Positions 34,350 through 47,100 of a stretch of 64,000 bases of DNA are shown here, in pieces. The stretch covers positions 12,974,158-13,038,157 of the forward strand of contig BSYO01000023.1 of NCBI GenBank assembly GCA_033239525.1. Direction: 5' to 3'. The translations under genes were made by a program, and so were the position numbers. The DNA is from Nepenthes gracilis (taxonomy: Eukaryota; Streptophyta; Magnoliopsida; Caryophyllales; Nepenthaceae). Under the pieces are notes generated by a model that was not told where the DNA came from, did no database searches, and worked only from the letters and a program-made list of their open reading frames with translations. Numbering within the stretch: the stretch's first letter is position 1; every line of letters starts with the position of its first letter.

Positions 34350-36105
34350 ATGTTAAAAATGGGTTTGACTAAAGGTATCATAGTGATGACAAGTAGATCT
34401 CAATCTAACATGGTAATGATTCCATAGGAACTCAATATGGTTTGGGCGATTATCCCCTCCCTCACCACATCCATTGTATGTGGGGACAATTTTATCATTA
34501 AAAAGGGTGTTTCTTGTGTGAGTCTTAAATCGATTCTTATAAAGTGTTTGTTTGTACTTCTTTTTTTCAATCGAAACACCCATCTATTCTTCTATGTTAC
34601 TCTTAGTAGTAGGTATGAAGATAATTTTCACAATGTTGATTACTTAAGAGCTGGCTTTTTAAAATCCAAGTCCTTTTTTTATTACCAATCGCTTTGCATA
34701 GACCTTGCCCATAATTAAATTTTTTTGTACCCTTTGTGAATATGTGCAGCTAGGCCTTGAGTTTTTCAAATTTAGTTTTAAAATATTTTATCTTATCCCT
34801 AAGATTAGATTTTCATTACATATGATTTTTAAGTCATCTATTTTTTAGACAAATAATCTTTTAAATTTTCTTTACACACTCTAATTTTTAACTCTTTTTA
34901 AAAGAATTTTATTTGTTTGTTTAGTTATAAGACTTTGGTGATATAGTTTGTTAATAGCCTTTGGCAAGTTATCCAAATCAATTTTTAATTTAGAACGTAA
35001 GTAATAAGACTCATCAAACTCTTCATTATATCGTGAGGTAAGATCAACATTACTTTTAGTATAGGATACAACAACCACATAATTGGAGTACTTTTTAGAG
35101 ACAAAAACTTTACAGTCTCTCTCCTCGTCCTTCTCATATAAAAGGATAGTAAGTAAAGTTTTATCCTTGTTACATTTGAAATTAAAACATTCAATTCTAA
35201 TGTTTTCAAAAACTCTTGGCATAAGTGACAATTGAATGCCTTTGAATTTTTCATAAAACTTATTTTCTTGATCTCTCTTTTTCTTGTGATTGAATTAGCC
35301 TTTAAATTTTTCTTAAAATATTTTATTGCCTTTTAAAAAATTTTAAATTGTTTGAAAAAAAAAAGAAATTTTCTCATCTTTCATAGACTTATCCACGAGT
35401 CATCATATGGCTTTCCTTTTGTAGATTTTAGTATAATTGATATGTCATCTTTTTTTGCGGGAGATACAATTCATATGCTTGAAGAAATCCAACTAACTCT
35501 TTAACTTCTATATTATTAAGGTTCTTACTCTCTTTAATAGTCATAATATTTAGTCAAAATCACTATGATAAGAGCCTAAGGACTTTTTGGACTCTCATTT
35601 TTAGCAATTTTTTTCTCATAGGTTAAAAATAGAGCTAACTATATTATTTAGTATAGTATAAAACCCGTCAAATATTTCATCATCATCTTTGTTCTTTGTT
35701 TTTAAAACCAAGTAGCCAGTATTTATAATTTTGAGTTTATATCTATTTTTATCCCTTCATGTGTATTTTGTTAAATATCACTAATTGTATTAGCAATGAT
35801 ACACTTGGATGCCCGTCTAAATTTATTAGGCAAGAACTATCATAAAAATTATATGGGTGCCTTTATTATTCAAGTTACTACATTTTAACTTATCGATAAA
35901 TCATGTAGTTGAGTCTTTAGCAGAACCCCAATCCCAGTCATAGTAGGAGTCCATTATCTCTCCATATATAACCAGATGAGTTCGTCTAACAATTTTAAGA
36001 ATTCTCTTATGCAAACCTTTCAATAGATATAGTTATTTCTATTAAATGATGAAATTGATAAGGAGTGATTAGTAGTCATCTAAATATAAAAGGGTTAATG
36101 ATAGG
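34350..36105 (-). pseudogene. Copia gag remains
   Basis: Near 35,540-35,440 the minus strand reads ESKNLNNIEVKELVGFLQAY, the UBN2/gag motif (E-x-K-D-L-x-x-L-x-x-x-E-L-x-G-x-L-x-x-Y-E). Then HKKK and, at about 35,240, AFNCHLCQEF, like a first zinc knuckle, followed by an acidic stretch with NEEFDESYYLRSKLKI at about 35,030. Near 34,470 NGCGEGGDNRPNH resembles a second, broken knuckle. Stops and frameshifts separate these pieces. Confidence 0.55.
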
Positions 36106-36110
36106 GATAG

Positions 36111-36123
36111 ACTTGATATCAAT
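36111..36123 (-). promoter_or_regulatory. Primer binding site of the copia element
   Basis: Read on the minus strand it is ATTGATATCAAGT, next to the 5' LTR. Copia elements usually show ATTGGTATCAGAGC, complementary to the initiator Met tRNA 3' end. The match is partial but in the exact expected place. Confidence 0.6.
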
Positions 36124-37092
36124 TGAAATAAATTAGATAGTCCTAAATAATTACAGTTTAGACCCCTTTCAATGTGGATGTATAAATTATATAAATATTT
36201 AATACATATAAAAAATATTTACTTTTAAATATTACGAATATTAAACACAAACCTTCATTCAATATCACCAATATTAACAATAAATAAATTACAAAAAAAA
36301 AAAAACTAATATACGAGATGGTGACAAATAAAAACCTTAAGGGACAAGCAATTCTTGATTAAAACTCTTTACATTTTTTAAGTATCTTAAAGTAAACCCA
36401 TTATAATAAAGTAATTTACAGATCATGTAGTATAAATATACTAACATTTAATCGATTTATTCTTGACAAGTGATTCCTACAAAAGAACTCATTAAATTTA
36501 ATCCTTAGCAGCGAAATCAGATACATTCTAGTTTTCTCTTAAACTTTACTTTATTATCTTAGGAACATCTAACACTCATGAATCTTCATAATCCAACTAC
36601 TAATAGAATTCTGAACGTTTACGAGTTTGAAATAAGTGTTTAATAATAATAGAATGATTTTGAAATGAGAAAATCTAATATTTTGGATCACAAATAATTA
36701 AAAGGTTTTTTTTTTTTTTAACGCCAACAATGAGTGCGATTCATGTTCATTTTATTCATAGAGATGCCATTATCTATGCACACGTACCCCTCAAGCATGC
36801 CTCATTTGTGGGACTGTTATTATCTGTAGATATTCACGATTCATGCGTGCTTCATGTATGAAGCTGCTAAAAAGTGTGCATTATCTCTTCTACATGAAGA
36901 CACATTCTCAAATGTATATACGTATTCTTCCTACATCTGTTCTTTTTAATTTTTTAAAAACTTGTCCTAAGTTACGATTAAATACAGATAATAAAAAAAA
37001 AGACTCAACTATAATTAGACTATAACTAAATTTTATCACAAAAATAAGTTAATAAACTAAATCTAACAAATATTGTTACTTGTTACTAAACA
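36124..37092 (-). repeat. 5' LTR of the copia element
   Basis: Matches the left repeat through shared blocks: TGAAATAAATTAGATAGT against TGAGATAAATTGGGTAGT at the inner/outer end, CCTTAGCAGCGAAATCAGAT against CCTTAACAATGAAACCAGAT, and TTGTTACTAAACA against CTTGTTACTTAATAAACA at the far end. It begins TG and ends CA on the plus strand. Confidence 0.7.
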
Positions 37093-39290
37093 AAGATAGA
37101 ACAGTCCACCGCAGCGCGGTGGTCTGTGGTGGCCCAAAACATGGATTATAAGCAACAAATTACTTCATACATAATGCCAGAAATTACAGGTGAGGTGTGG
37201 ATGTCAAGTTATCCACATATTACGTTAGTCTACAGCCATCGATCATTTTTCCCAAAAAAATTAAAATATATTACAATTTTTGGGCAACTAGTTAATTATA
37301 AAATAATTATTTAAAAATAATAAACAGTAAATATTAAAATAATATTTTAATATTTTTCTAGTGTATTTATATTTTATATTCTAATGATAAACTTCAATTG
37401 CATGGCAGAAGGAAAAAATTAATGAGAGAGAGAACTCACGATGAAGGTGTGCATAATAGAATGAATAAGAGGTGAAATAAACCATTTGGGATTTCCACGA
37501 CTAAGGTTATTATCGTGTTCAAACGTTGTACTTCAATATAGTAGCGTTTAAAATTCACCCAAATTCGATTTCTACTTTAACATCGGATACTTACAGATTT
37601 TATATATAAATTATAATTATTGATATAGGCTATTTTCATATATAAAGTGAAAGGCATGTTAGCAATTTATGTAGTATAAACAATCACGAAGATAAAATAA
37701 AGGATCGCGTACTAACCTTCCGCTATTTTGCTTGCTTTGTTTTCCGACGCTGATTTTGACTCGGTTTTAAAACTTCTGGATACTCATTTCCTCTTCTAAA
37801 TGGTGTATTGTAGAGAATTGGTATCAGAGACAAAACCAATTTACATTATTTATAAGGTAAAACCATCAATTGCCTTCACCGAACGGGTGAACGAAACGGC
37901 TTCGAAAGAGAATAATGGGGCACAATAATGGGAGAGTTATCAGTATTTAAATGGATTACTAATACTTCAGCAATTAATTGGATGAATTGAATGAACAGGT
38001 GAAGGAATTCAGCGGTCGTGAGATATGGATGAAGCTGAAGCATTTCTACAAGGCATACTTTATGGAGCTTAGGGGCATTGTGATGGATGCACATACGACG
38101 CGGGTCGCAACTGCCGGATAAAAATTTGATACTCATCGTTTTTTATTTTTTAACAAATAAAATAAAATATTTTTTTAAATATAAGAAAAAATGACGGGTA
38201 TTGGATTTTCATTCGACAGCTGCAGCACCCTACGACGTTGCGTCATACGCCATATGGCATCGCAGCGCCCCTCAATATTATTTCATGAACCCATCTTTAT
38301 AAATTAAACTTTAAATTGAGTTATTTCATAAAAATCTTAAGTTTAAAACAACCTCTAAAATTTGAATAATTCACCTTTATATGAGATGTTTGTCACTCCA
38401 TATGGTTATTTATCAAATTAGACAACTTCAGGACAGGAAAAAAAGGTTAAAAAAAAGATTATGATGTTCACTTCAATATTGACTAAGAAATTAAGAAATT
38501 TATTTTTCTTTGTAAATTTAAATATAAATAGGGAGATTTTAAAGCGAATTATTAAATTTTTAAATTTGAATTTTTAAATATATTCTTAAAAATGAGGATT
38601 TTTGCCCATGCACTAGCATTCTTCTATGCATGTATTCGTGGGGTAAGCCTAGAATATTAGGTAGAATCTCATAGTTGCAATTTCGAGCAAGTCACCTATA
38701 CAGAGGGTATTAAATATACATGCCATAAATTGACTGATAGTGAATATGTTCACACCTGAACAGGCTAATTTCATATTATAAATGAACCTAAATCATACCT
38801 TATTTTCTTAAGCAAGCTTGGGTTGTTAAAAAAAAAAAAAGATAGATATTATTATTATTATTATTATTTGTTGTGCATAGCATTAATAGGGCTAACTTAA
38901 TTGATTAGTATAACACATCTATAAATAATAAATTTAGAAATAAGAAAGTATCAATTGGCTCATCAAACTCAAATTCAAATAATAAAGTTTTACATTGACT
39001 CAATTTTAATTACAATCAAGACAGACGATCGAATGGTTGAATTGTTGAAAGGATATGGAATCTAGAGAAAATATTTAATAATTTGATCTGAAATTATTTG
39101 AATTGTAATCTAGATAAGGATTATTATTATTATTCAAATAAAATATAGAAAAATCATATAACATTGAATTATTTTCATCTAATAATACGGTAAAAATCGA
39201 GTCATCTAATTAGTTTGATTTTGTTGCGTTTTATGAATTTGAATTACCCTACGGATTATAGGCCGCGAATTGAATTTTCATGCTGAATCG
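37093..39290. other. Spacer with a short perfect palindrome
   Basis: AT-rich, no gene. CCACCGCAGCGCGGTGG near 37,107-37,123 is a perfect inverted repeat (CCACCGC / GCGGTGG around AGC) in an AT-rich setting. A GC-richer patch at 38,215-38,275 has no recognised content. Confidence 0.4.
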
Positions 39291-39840
39291 ATCTGATGCG
39301 GATCTGATTTTAATAATCTCTAATCTGAACCCTACGCAACACAACTGAAAATGAGAGGTCAGAGGATAGAGAGAATTGCTTCTACTGTATATCCTCCAAT
39401 GTTCAAATCAGAAACCTTTTCAATAGTATAGAAAGTGCATAAATGATGCATGTAATAATGAATCGAGCGTTTAGATGCATCCGAAAAAATAGTGACTTGG
39501 AGATACACCCGATTGAGTGGTGTTTTGATTAGACGGTGTTCTGGATGGATAACCTTTTATTGGTTGAGAGATTTTATGGGAGGCATTCCGAAGGGAGAGT
39601 CCTTCCTACTAGATGTTGGCCCCTTTCTTATCTCTCCCATCTTCCTTTTTTCCTCGGGGCTTCCCTCCCACCTTTTTGTTGGGATAAGGGGGATATATAG
39701 AATAGGCAAAGTAGTTGTCTTTATCTATTAAGACAATTGTTCATGACAATCGCCCGTAGATAAGATGAAACGGTTGAACGATTTTTCTTCTTAGATCGGG
39801 TATACCGAACTCATCTGATTTTATTGATTAAGAAATTTAG
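39290..39840 (-). mobile_element. LTR-like fragment (minus orientation)
   Basis: Shows ACACAACTGAAAATGAGAGG at 39,340, then TATCCTCCAATGTTCAAATC at about 39,390 and, further on, GGGATATATAG-type TATA words and CT-rich DNA. The order matches the LTR-like fragment at 28,440 and the Tat LTRs. No partner repeat was found; likely a solo or truncated LTR. Confidence 0.4.
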
Positions 39841-39914
39841 AAGATTTAATTAAGATATATGAATTTTATAAATAGATACAATAAAAAAATTTAATCCAAT
39901 TAATTTTGCAGTCC

Positions 39915-39990
39915 AAACATGATCACGAGTGAAGATACTAGTTCAACCTAACAAACATGATCACGGGTGAAGATACTAGTTCAACCTAAC
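39915..39990. repeat. 38-bp tandem duplication
   Basis: Positions 39915-39952 and 39953-39990 are identical except for one base (ATCACGAGTG against ATCACGGGTG). The near identity points to a recent event. Confidence 0.95.
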
Positions 39991-40339
39991 ATGCCCTGGA
40001 TTATAAATATCTTATATAAATGTATTTTTTTATTTTAAGTAAATATTAATTTTAAAAAATATTTTAATAGCTTATATTATCATATAATTAATAATTTTTA
40101 TTTATAAAATATTTTATATTTTAAGTATCTTATATATATATATATATATAATTTAAAAAAATTAAAAATATATCTATTGAGTGTCTAAATTATATAATTT
40201 TAAATTATAAAATCATAAAATTATAATTTTTTTCTGAATAATTAAATCATGTCTAATCCAATGTAGCTTAATTTTAAATTTTTATCCCAAGTCAACCTCT
40301 ACTAAAAGTGTAATAAATTCTAGCTCTGAGCAGTCATAT

Positions 40340-41145
40340 AATGACAAATTCAATCTGACGCTCAAATTTCCAGCCTTTCCTTCCTTATCATTTCCACACC
40401 ACACTAACCAAAATCTTATATTTTACTCCCCCTCTTCCCCTCTTCCTCTTTCTCTTATCCTTCCGATGTTTCTTTCATGGTGGATTGAAAGCTTCAACTT
40501 CCCTTCAAAATCTCTACTTTCTTCTTCTTCCTCCGTTCTCTGAACTTTCCCCTCTCAGATAATACAGCTTTTCTTATTTGCCGCAACTGAATCTTACTTC
40601 TATCGTTTTAACGGCGGACTGAATCCTGAAGACCCTTTGCTCTCTGTTCTCTCCTGTACTTCAATCTCTGTTAAACTCTCTGCCCAGTGGCTGACAAGTT
40701 GCTATTTCGTTTTTTTTTTTCTACAGATCTTTAATGGCGAAAAACTAGTATTTCAGAAATTCAAGTATTTGCATGACGTTGGTGTAATTATATACGTATT
40801 TCAGTAATTCAGACCGTTGGATTCTGCGTAAAATTCCTAAATTTCCAATAATTGGTCTGGGTCCATCTTTTGAGCCACAAAGAATAAATAAACTTTTGAT
40901 TGATTTAAATTTCCCCAGAAGAAAAAAAGACTCCATTGATGAGGTTTCTGTGAAGTTCTTTTAATGAATGTTTTTATGAATTTTCTCACCGTAGTCATTT
41001 CTAAAACGCATGCTTCCGTGACAACGTCCATGTTCTGGTTTTAGCATTTAGTTATTAATTGCGTGATTATGTGGCTTTGCATTACTGATTGACCCTCTGT
41101 TTTGATTTCCAGGCATATCGTTGAACTGAGAAGAAAAGCTTCAAA
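40340..41145 (+). promoter_or_regulatory. Promoter and 5' leader of the REC/TSS-like gene
   Basis: A sharp change from AT-rich DNA to a CT-rich leader occurs at about 40,370-40,700 (CCCCCTCTTCCCCTCTTCC, CTTTCTTCTTCTTCCTCC). A good acceptor, TGATTTCCAG at 41103-41112, lies 33 bases before the ATG at 41146, so a leader intron is likely. Its donor is not certain; GATGAG|GTTTCTG near 40,938 is one choice. No clear TATA box was found. Confidence 0.5.
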
Positions 41146-44100
41146 ATGGCACTTAAGAATGGCAGAGGAAAGAACAGGGGGGAGAAGAAGAAGAAAGAAG
41201 AGAAAAGTATCCGTTTATTTTTAAAAATATTGATTAAATCTCATTGTCAATTATTTGATTTTTTTTTTTTGGGCTGAATTTGGTTGCTGTTATTTTACAG
41301 TTCTTCCCACTGCCATGGACATTACCGTCATCCTTCCAGATGAGACCAGTGTCGTTTTAAAGGTCCTCACCATTTAAATTGTTGCCATGCGTATATTGAT
41401 TATTTTTGCCGGATTTAGAAAGTTGAATATCTTATGCAGAAGAAACTATTAATTCTGTTAATATTATCTATCAATTTAAATATGAATATTTGTAATCTAA
41501 TTATTTAAAAATTAAAATATACTTAAAAATCAGCTATTTAAATTTATTTAAATCATAACCAATCTTATATACACATAATGATAAAATTCGAGAGAAGTAG
41601 GGTTTACTTCAAAGTAAGAGATATAATCCAAGTTCCATTTTTGTCCAAATGTGGTTGAATTTGTAGTACCATATAATAAAAATGCACAAGTTATATGTAT
41701 ATTTGAATACTCATATAACGTTTGCCTTAGAATTATATTTATAATGCTATATTAAATAATCCGAATCGATTAATTTTTATTCATATAGTGTATACAGTTC
41801 TAATTGTTCATTAAGAATTCATTTTATAGTATCATATTATAAGAAAAGTTGAATGATTCAAATCGATTGATTTTTATTCATGTATTGTATACAATTCTAA
41901 TTATTTATTGAGCCTTCATTTTGTAATATCCAAAAAAAATTGAATTATCACTGAGATTTCCTAAACCCTTAGATGATAGGGGCATACATTCCATTTTTGT
42001 TTAAATATGGTTGAATTTACACAACTATATGATTAAAATGTACATACCATATGCATGTTTGAATACCCATATAATTTTATAATTTGACAATTAAAAAGAT
42101 AAAATAATAAGATACAAAATTTAGGTAATCTTAGGTAAAATATGTCATACATTCCGTACACATATTAAATGATAAAATCTTAGGTAATCTTTAAATAATT
42201 TTTTCATTCATGATAAAATTTTTAATATAGGCAATTTTTAATTAATGTCTTATTACAATAAATTTATTTTTAATATGAGTTGAAGTATCATCTATTTTAT
42301 TTGTTATTTATCTTATAAGTCAAAATGAGAATTCTAACATAAATCACATTAAAAATATAATAATTAGTTTGATTTTTATGTAAATAATGTTAATTATTAC
42401 TTATTGTTTATTCTGAGCAGGGTATATCAACAGATAAGATAATTGATGTTCGTAAGCTTCTATCAGTGAAGACTAAAACTTGTCACATTACGAATTTTTC
42501 TTTATCTCATGAGGTAAGACAAATTTTTATGACTAAAATTTTATGTTAGGTTATATAATACATTTTGTAATAGCATGAGTAAAGTTTAAATTATTATTTT
42601 TAGATATATTTAAAAAGTAAAGATGATAATAAAATTTGAGCTTACATTAAAAACCCGCCGATGTGGTATGGACAACAGTGAGAGGGATAGCGATTGCCGG
42701 GGAGAGAGATACGTCTCCGCTGCCGCCGCCACCGATGGAAGGAAAGGGGAGGGAGTGAGAGAAGAACGGTGGTAGTGGGAGCAGAGGAGTTGGGAATCCA
42801 ATTTTTTATGATTTTATTGTCTTAAACTTAAATATTAAATAATATTTATTTAAATAATTATTTTTATTATATTTATATTTTAATGTTAAATTCAATATTG
42901 AAAATAATATAAAAGAATTATATGAATATTGGATGTAACCATTAAAAAGGTAAATATGACTTTTAATGTATGTTACTAAAAATGATAATAGTTATTTTTG
43001 ATAATTTGATCCGGCTATGTGGACAGGTCAGAGGTCTGCGATTAAAAGATACAGTGGATGTTGCCGCACTGAAACCCTGCGTCCTCACATTGGTTGAAGG
43101 TAAGTCTGAAAACGATGCAGAATTAATATATATTTTTAACAAGGAAGTAAATAATAATAATAATAATAATAATTATTATTATTATAATAATAAATTAAAA
43201 TTGTTAAAATTGGAATAAAGAAATCAAAGAAGGAAAAAAATAAATTAAATTAAAATTTATATATTTTTAATATAAATAGTTATAAAACTGAATATATGGA
43301 TAATATAACTTAAAAAGGGGGGAAAACTAAAACGACGCCGTTGCGTGTGTCTTAATCCTGGCTGTACCGTCTTGATTTATAGAGAGCTACGACGAAGAGA
43401 GCGCAGCGGCGCACGTTAGACGACTGCTTGATCTTGTAGCCTGCACGACGAGCTTTGGTCCTTCGGCGCATGCCAAGGAGTCCGACAAGGGTGAGGATTG
43501 CAAAAGGGCGCGGGGTGCGCAGGATGCCTGCTCATCCAAGAAAATCGTCAAACTTAACAAGCACTCATCGATTCCGGCGCCGGCGACGACGAATGCCACT
43601 GGAAATGAGAAAATGCCACCCCTTTCGGCATCGAAGGACGATTTGTCGGTGGTGGATGGAGAGGGAGAACAGAACAGCGCGTGCCCCAAGCTTGCTAGCT
43701 TTTACGAGTTCTTCTCCCTGTCTCATCTAACTCCTCCTATTCAGTGTCAGTCCCTCTCCCTCCTATTTTATTTGTTGTTAGCAATGTAGGTTTGCTAACT
43801 TGCGCCTTTACAGATTTTGAGTCGTGATGGTTAATTTTGCCTGATGTCGGCAGTGTAGTTGTTTTCTGCCATATCTTGCGAAAGAACAATTGCGTGGTGA
43901 TAAAACTGCTGAATTCAAGTTCGATTCCGCTCGCTAAACGGACCGAGAACCATACATTAATAATAAAGATGAGAAAAATGCTTAATTTTACTTCTGAATT
44001 AATTCCTGGTTAATTCTTAAGTAGAAATACATTAGTGCTGAGGGAAAATACGGAAAAAAAATATATAGCTTTTGGCCTTGGAGATTTCGGTGGTTTTGGA

Positions 44101-47100
44101 TTGTTTTAGTCTGTTATTGATTGGATAGAAAACATTTACAGAGATTTACTTTCAAACTCTCATTGAACATGTTTATGTGGAAAAAGAATTTTCTGTATGT
44201 TGGGGAATCATTTAAAATCTGTCATATACTAAACATTATATAGAGAAAATCTAACCTTTATAAATTTCATATTCAAAAATTTCAACCTAATGTATTATAG
44301 AAAAAAGCTGTGTGATTGTAAAATGTTGCATTATGATGTCTATCCGGCTGTGTGGTTTGAATCTTAAGGTGTTAGGATCATATCTTGGGAAAGAGGAAAT
44401 TTGAGTCTCCTATTTGTTAAATACTGAAAGTAAAGCATTGTAACGGATGATGATTAATGTATAGGGAAGCCTTTTTTTTCTGGTAATAGGTGGGATAAAC
44501 ATATTATAGAAGGATGGCATAGTGCATGAGGATTTTTGCATTGTAGACTCTAGAGATTGGCTGATTTTCGTAGTGTTACCCTGCAATGCGGGAATAATAT
44601 TTGCTTGACTTGACCCGGTGACTGCCAGGTCACAGTGGGATAATTGTGTAGTGCAAAAGCTATTTTATCTCCTTACAAGCAATAAAGAAAAATCTTCAAA
44701 ACACTAATTGAAAAAATGTTTTCTCTGTCAAATTTACAGAGCCTTGTGCAAGAGTGTTAGCTATAAGAATCTTTCTGAATACCATTAGATGCTTTAGCGG
44801 TCATTCAACCTCAAAATAATCACAAACCACTCTACTGAAGAAATGAAATTAAATCACCAGAGGTTTTACCAGAGAGAAAAACCCACTAGTTGAATCTATG
44901 AACATCAATAGGATGTTCCTGCACAACCAACTTTGGGAGTTGGCTGAGTCATGGGGATCTCCTATTTGGCAGTCAAGTAATTTGAGGATGGATTGTGGGC
45001 TTGAAGGGTGTATATTTTGTGCTGAGATGTCAAATAAGAGCTTTGAGATTTGATCTCTCTCACCACTTCTTTGATTGTGTGGAGGGAGTGGTATGTATGA
45101 GCTTTTAGTGTGTCTATGATGTAATATAAGCGGCTTAAATTTTGAAATCTCGGTTCAGATTGCAGCAGTTTGTGGATGTCTAGGCAGTTGGCTCCCTTGT
45201 GGATTCGTGTGTGTGTGTATGCATGTAGAGTGGTAAATCAAAATCCCTTTTAAACTGTAATGTGTTAGAATCCAAACCAAATCATATAAATTTTTATATA
45301 AATTTTTTCGCATCTTTGAATTTTTTTAGGAATTTAGATGAATTTAGCTTAAATTTTAGTATTGTAAAAAAAATTAAATACACTATTGTAAAAATTGGGG
45401 ACTTTCAATGTATAATAATGTTAAAGGCTAAAAGGCCCAAAAACCTTTATATAGGAGAATGAGTTCTTGAAATTTTCTTTCATATTTGATTATTACCTGT
45501 TGCTATTGATTGCTTGCTTGGATTTCTACACTTTTAATTAACAACTTGTATTCTACATACTCGACATTGGCGTCATTTTTGCATTCGTGTCCTAGGATTG
45601 ACCCTGACCCTTTAGCGTACTTGTGGATAAACTTGGCTTGTATCTGACTCTCAACAGGAATGGGCGCGCTGTAATGTTTTGTGGTTAGAAAATGTGGACC
45701 ATGATAGCTAGTATCAGTAACTGATTCATGAAAGGAGTAATAAGAAAAATCTCGATTTTTGAAAAATCACACACGGTGGGATAGTGATGGCTCAAGCAAC
45801 ATCACAGTCGCCTACTTAAATGAATTCTACAATTTATCCAACTGTAGTGATTCATCTTGAAGATATTTAGAGAAAGGTAATTGAGCTCGAAATCCAAGAA
45901 AAGTTTTTTGACAGGATGGAAAGATGGGTGGATTTCCTCACTATCTAGTTGAGGTTCTTGAAAGAAGTAGTCAAGGACCTAACTGATGATGTTTATGACT
46001 CAATAAGTGCACTGTAAGAAGAGAACACTGAGCTCATTGGCAAGGTGAGCCTTTTAGTACGTGCTACCATGACTGATGGCAGTATCTTTAGTGATGGCAA
46101 AGTTAAGCTTTCAGAACCTCGCTCATATAATGGTGTGCGAGATTTGAAGGAGCTTGATAACTTCATCTTCGATCCGGAATAATACTTTAGGGTTGTGAAG
46201 ACGATTTGGTTGAGGCAAAAGTTTTCATGATGACCACGTATTTGACTGGAGATTCTAAACTATGGTGACACACCAAATATGAGGAAATTGCCCAGGAAAG
46301 ATTGAGTATTAACTTGTGGGACGATCTCAAGAGAGAATTGATGTCATAGTTCTACCCTAAAGATACTAAGTTTACATCATGAATGAAGCTAAAATAGATT
46401 AAGTAGATAATCAGGGACTGCGTTAAACTTCATTGGCATGCATATTAGATATTAAGGACATGTCTGATATGGATTGTTTCTTTCATTTCATAGATGACCT
46501 ACAGCCATGGGCTCATTCAGAGTTGTTCATACAGCGGTGTAAGATTTGACTTCCGTTCAAAATGAAATTGAAAGACTTGTTGACTATGCCACTGAAAGAG
46601 GTAACCGTAATTAAGGGAACAATGGTATTCCCTCAAAGAAGCCCGTGCAAAGTGCATCTAGCATAAACAAGTCAAAATTTAAAGTTAGGAGTGGAGGAAG
46701 TAGCTTTCAAAAAAATTCATCACTGGTAAACTCTTAGAGATTCAAAGGAAGCATTAGTATGTTGACAAATAAAAATGTGTCTTTTGGTGGGTGTTTTTCT
46801 TATGACGGGCTGCATGTAGTGGCACAACACTTGCATAAAGGAGCTCTGACTGCACTTCAAGGGAAGAGTAATCCACTGGAATCAGAAGATGACGATAACA
46901 GTGGGGACCAAGCTTGTATGGGCACAGTCTACCTCTTGTATGGTATGAAAAGCATGCCTAAGCATTCATCAGGTCCACAAATCTAATATATGTGAATATT
47001 TAAGTGAATGGATAGTGTGCCCGTGCCATGATCAATACGGGCACCACACACAACTTTATGGTTGGGATTGAAGCGAATTAATTGGTATGCAGTTGGAACG

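Larger units (their letters stand above)
30142..37092 (-). mobile_element. Degenerate Ty1/copia LTR retrotransposon
   Basis: Direct repeats 30142-31485 and 36124-37092 enclose 4.6 kb. The primer site next to the right repeat and the gag remains show minus-strand orientation. Gag remains are recognisable at 36,000-34,350; no integrase or reverse transcriptase motif could be seen in 31,486-34,300, so pol is lost or decayed past recognition. Flanks CATAT and AAGAT do not match exactly, so a target duplication is not confirmed. Both LTRs are strongly diverged and differ in length by about 375 bases. Confidence 0.7.

Noticed and set aside
33065..36734. 13-base inverted pair CTCATTGTTGGCG / CGCCAACAATGAG
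   Set aside because: The match is isolated, 3.6 kb apart, with no extended pairing on either side; likely chance.
43387..43689. Minus-strand 100-codon frame
   Set aside because: Complement of the GC-rich exon 43383-43745 of the REC/TSS-like gene.
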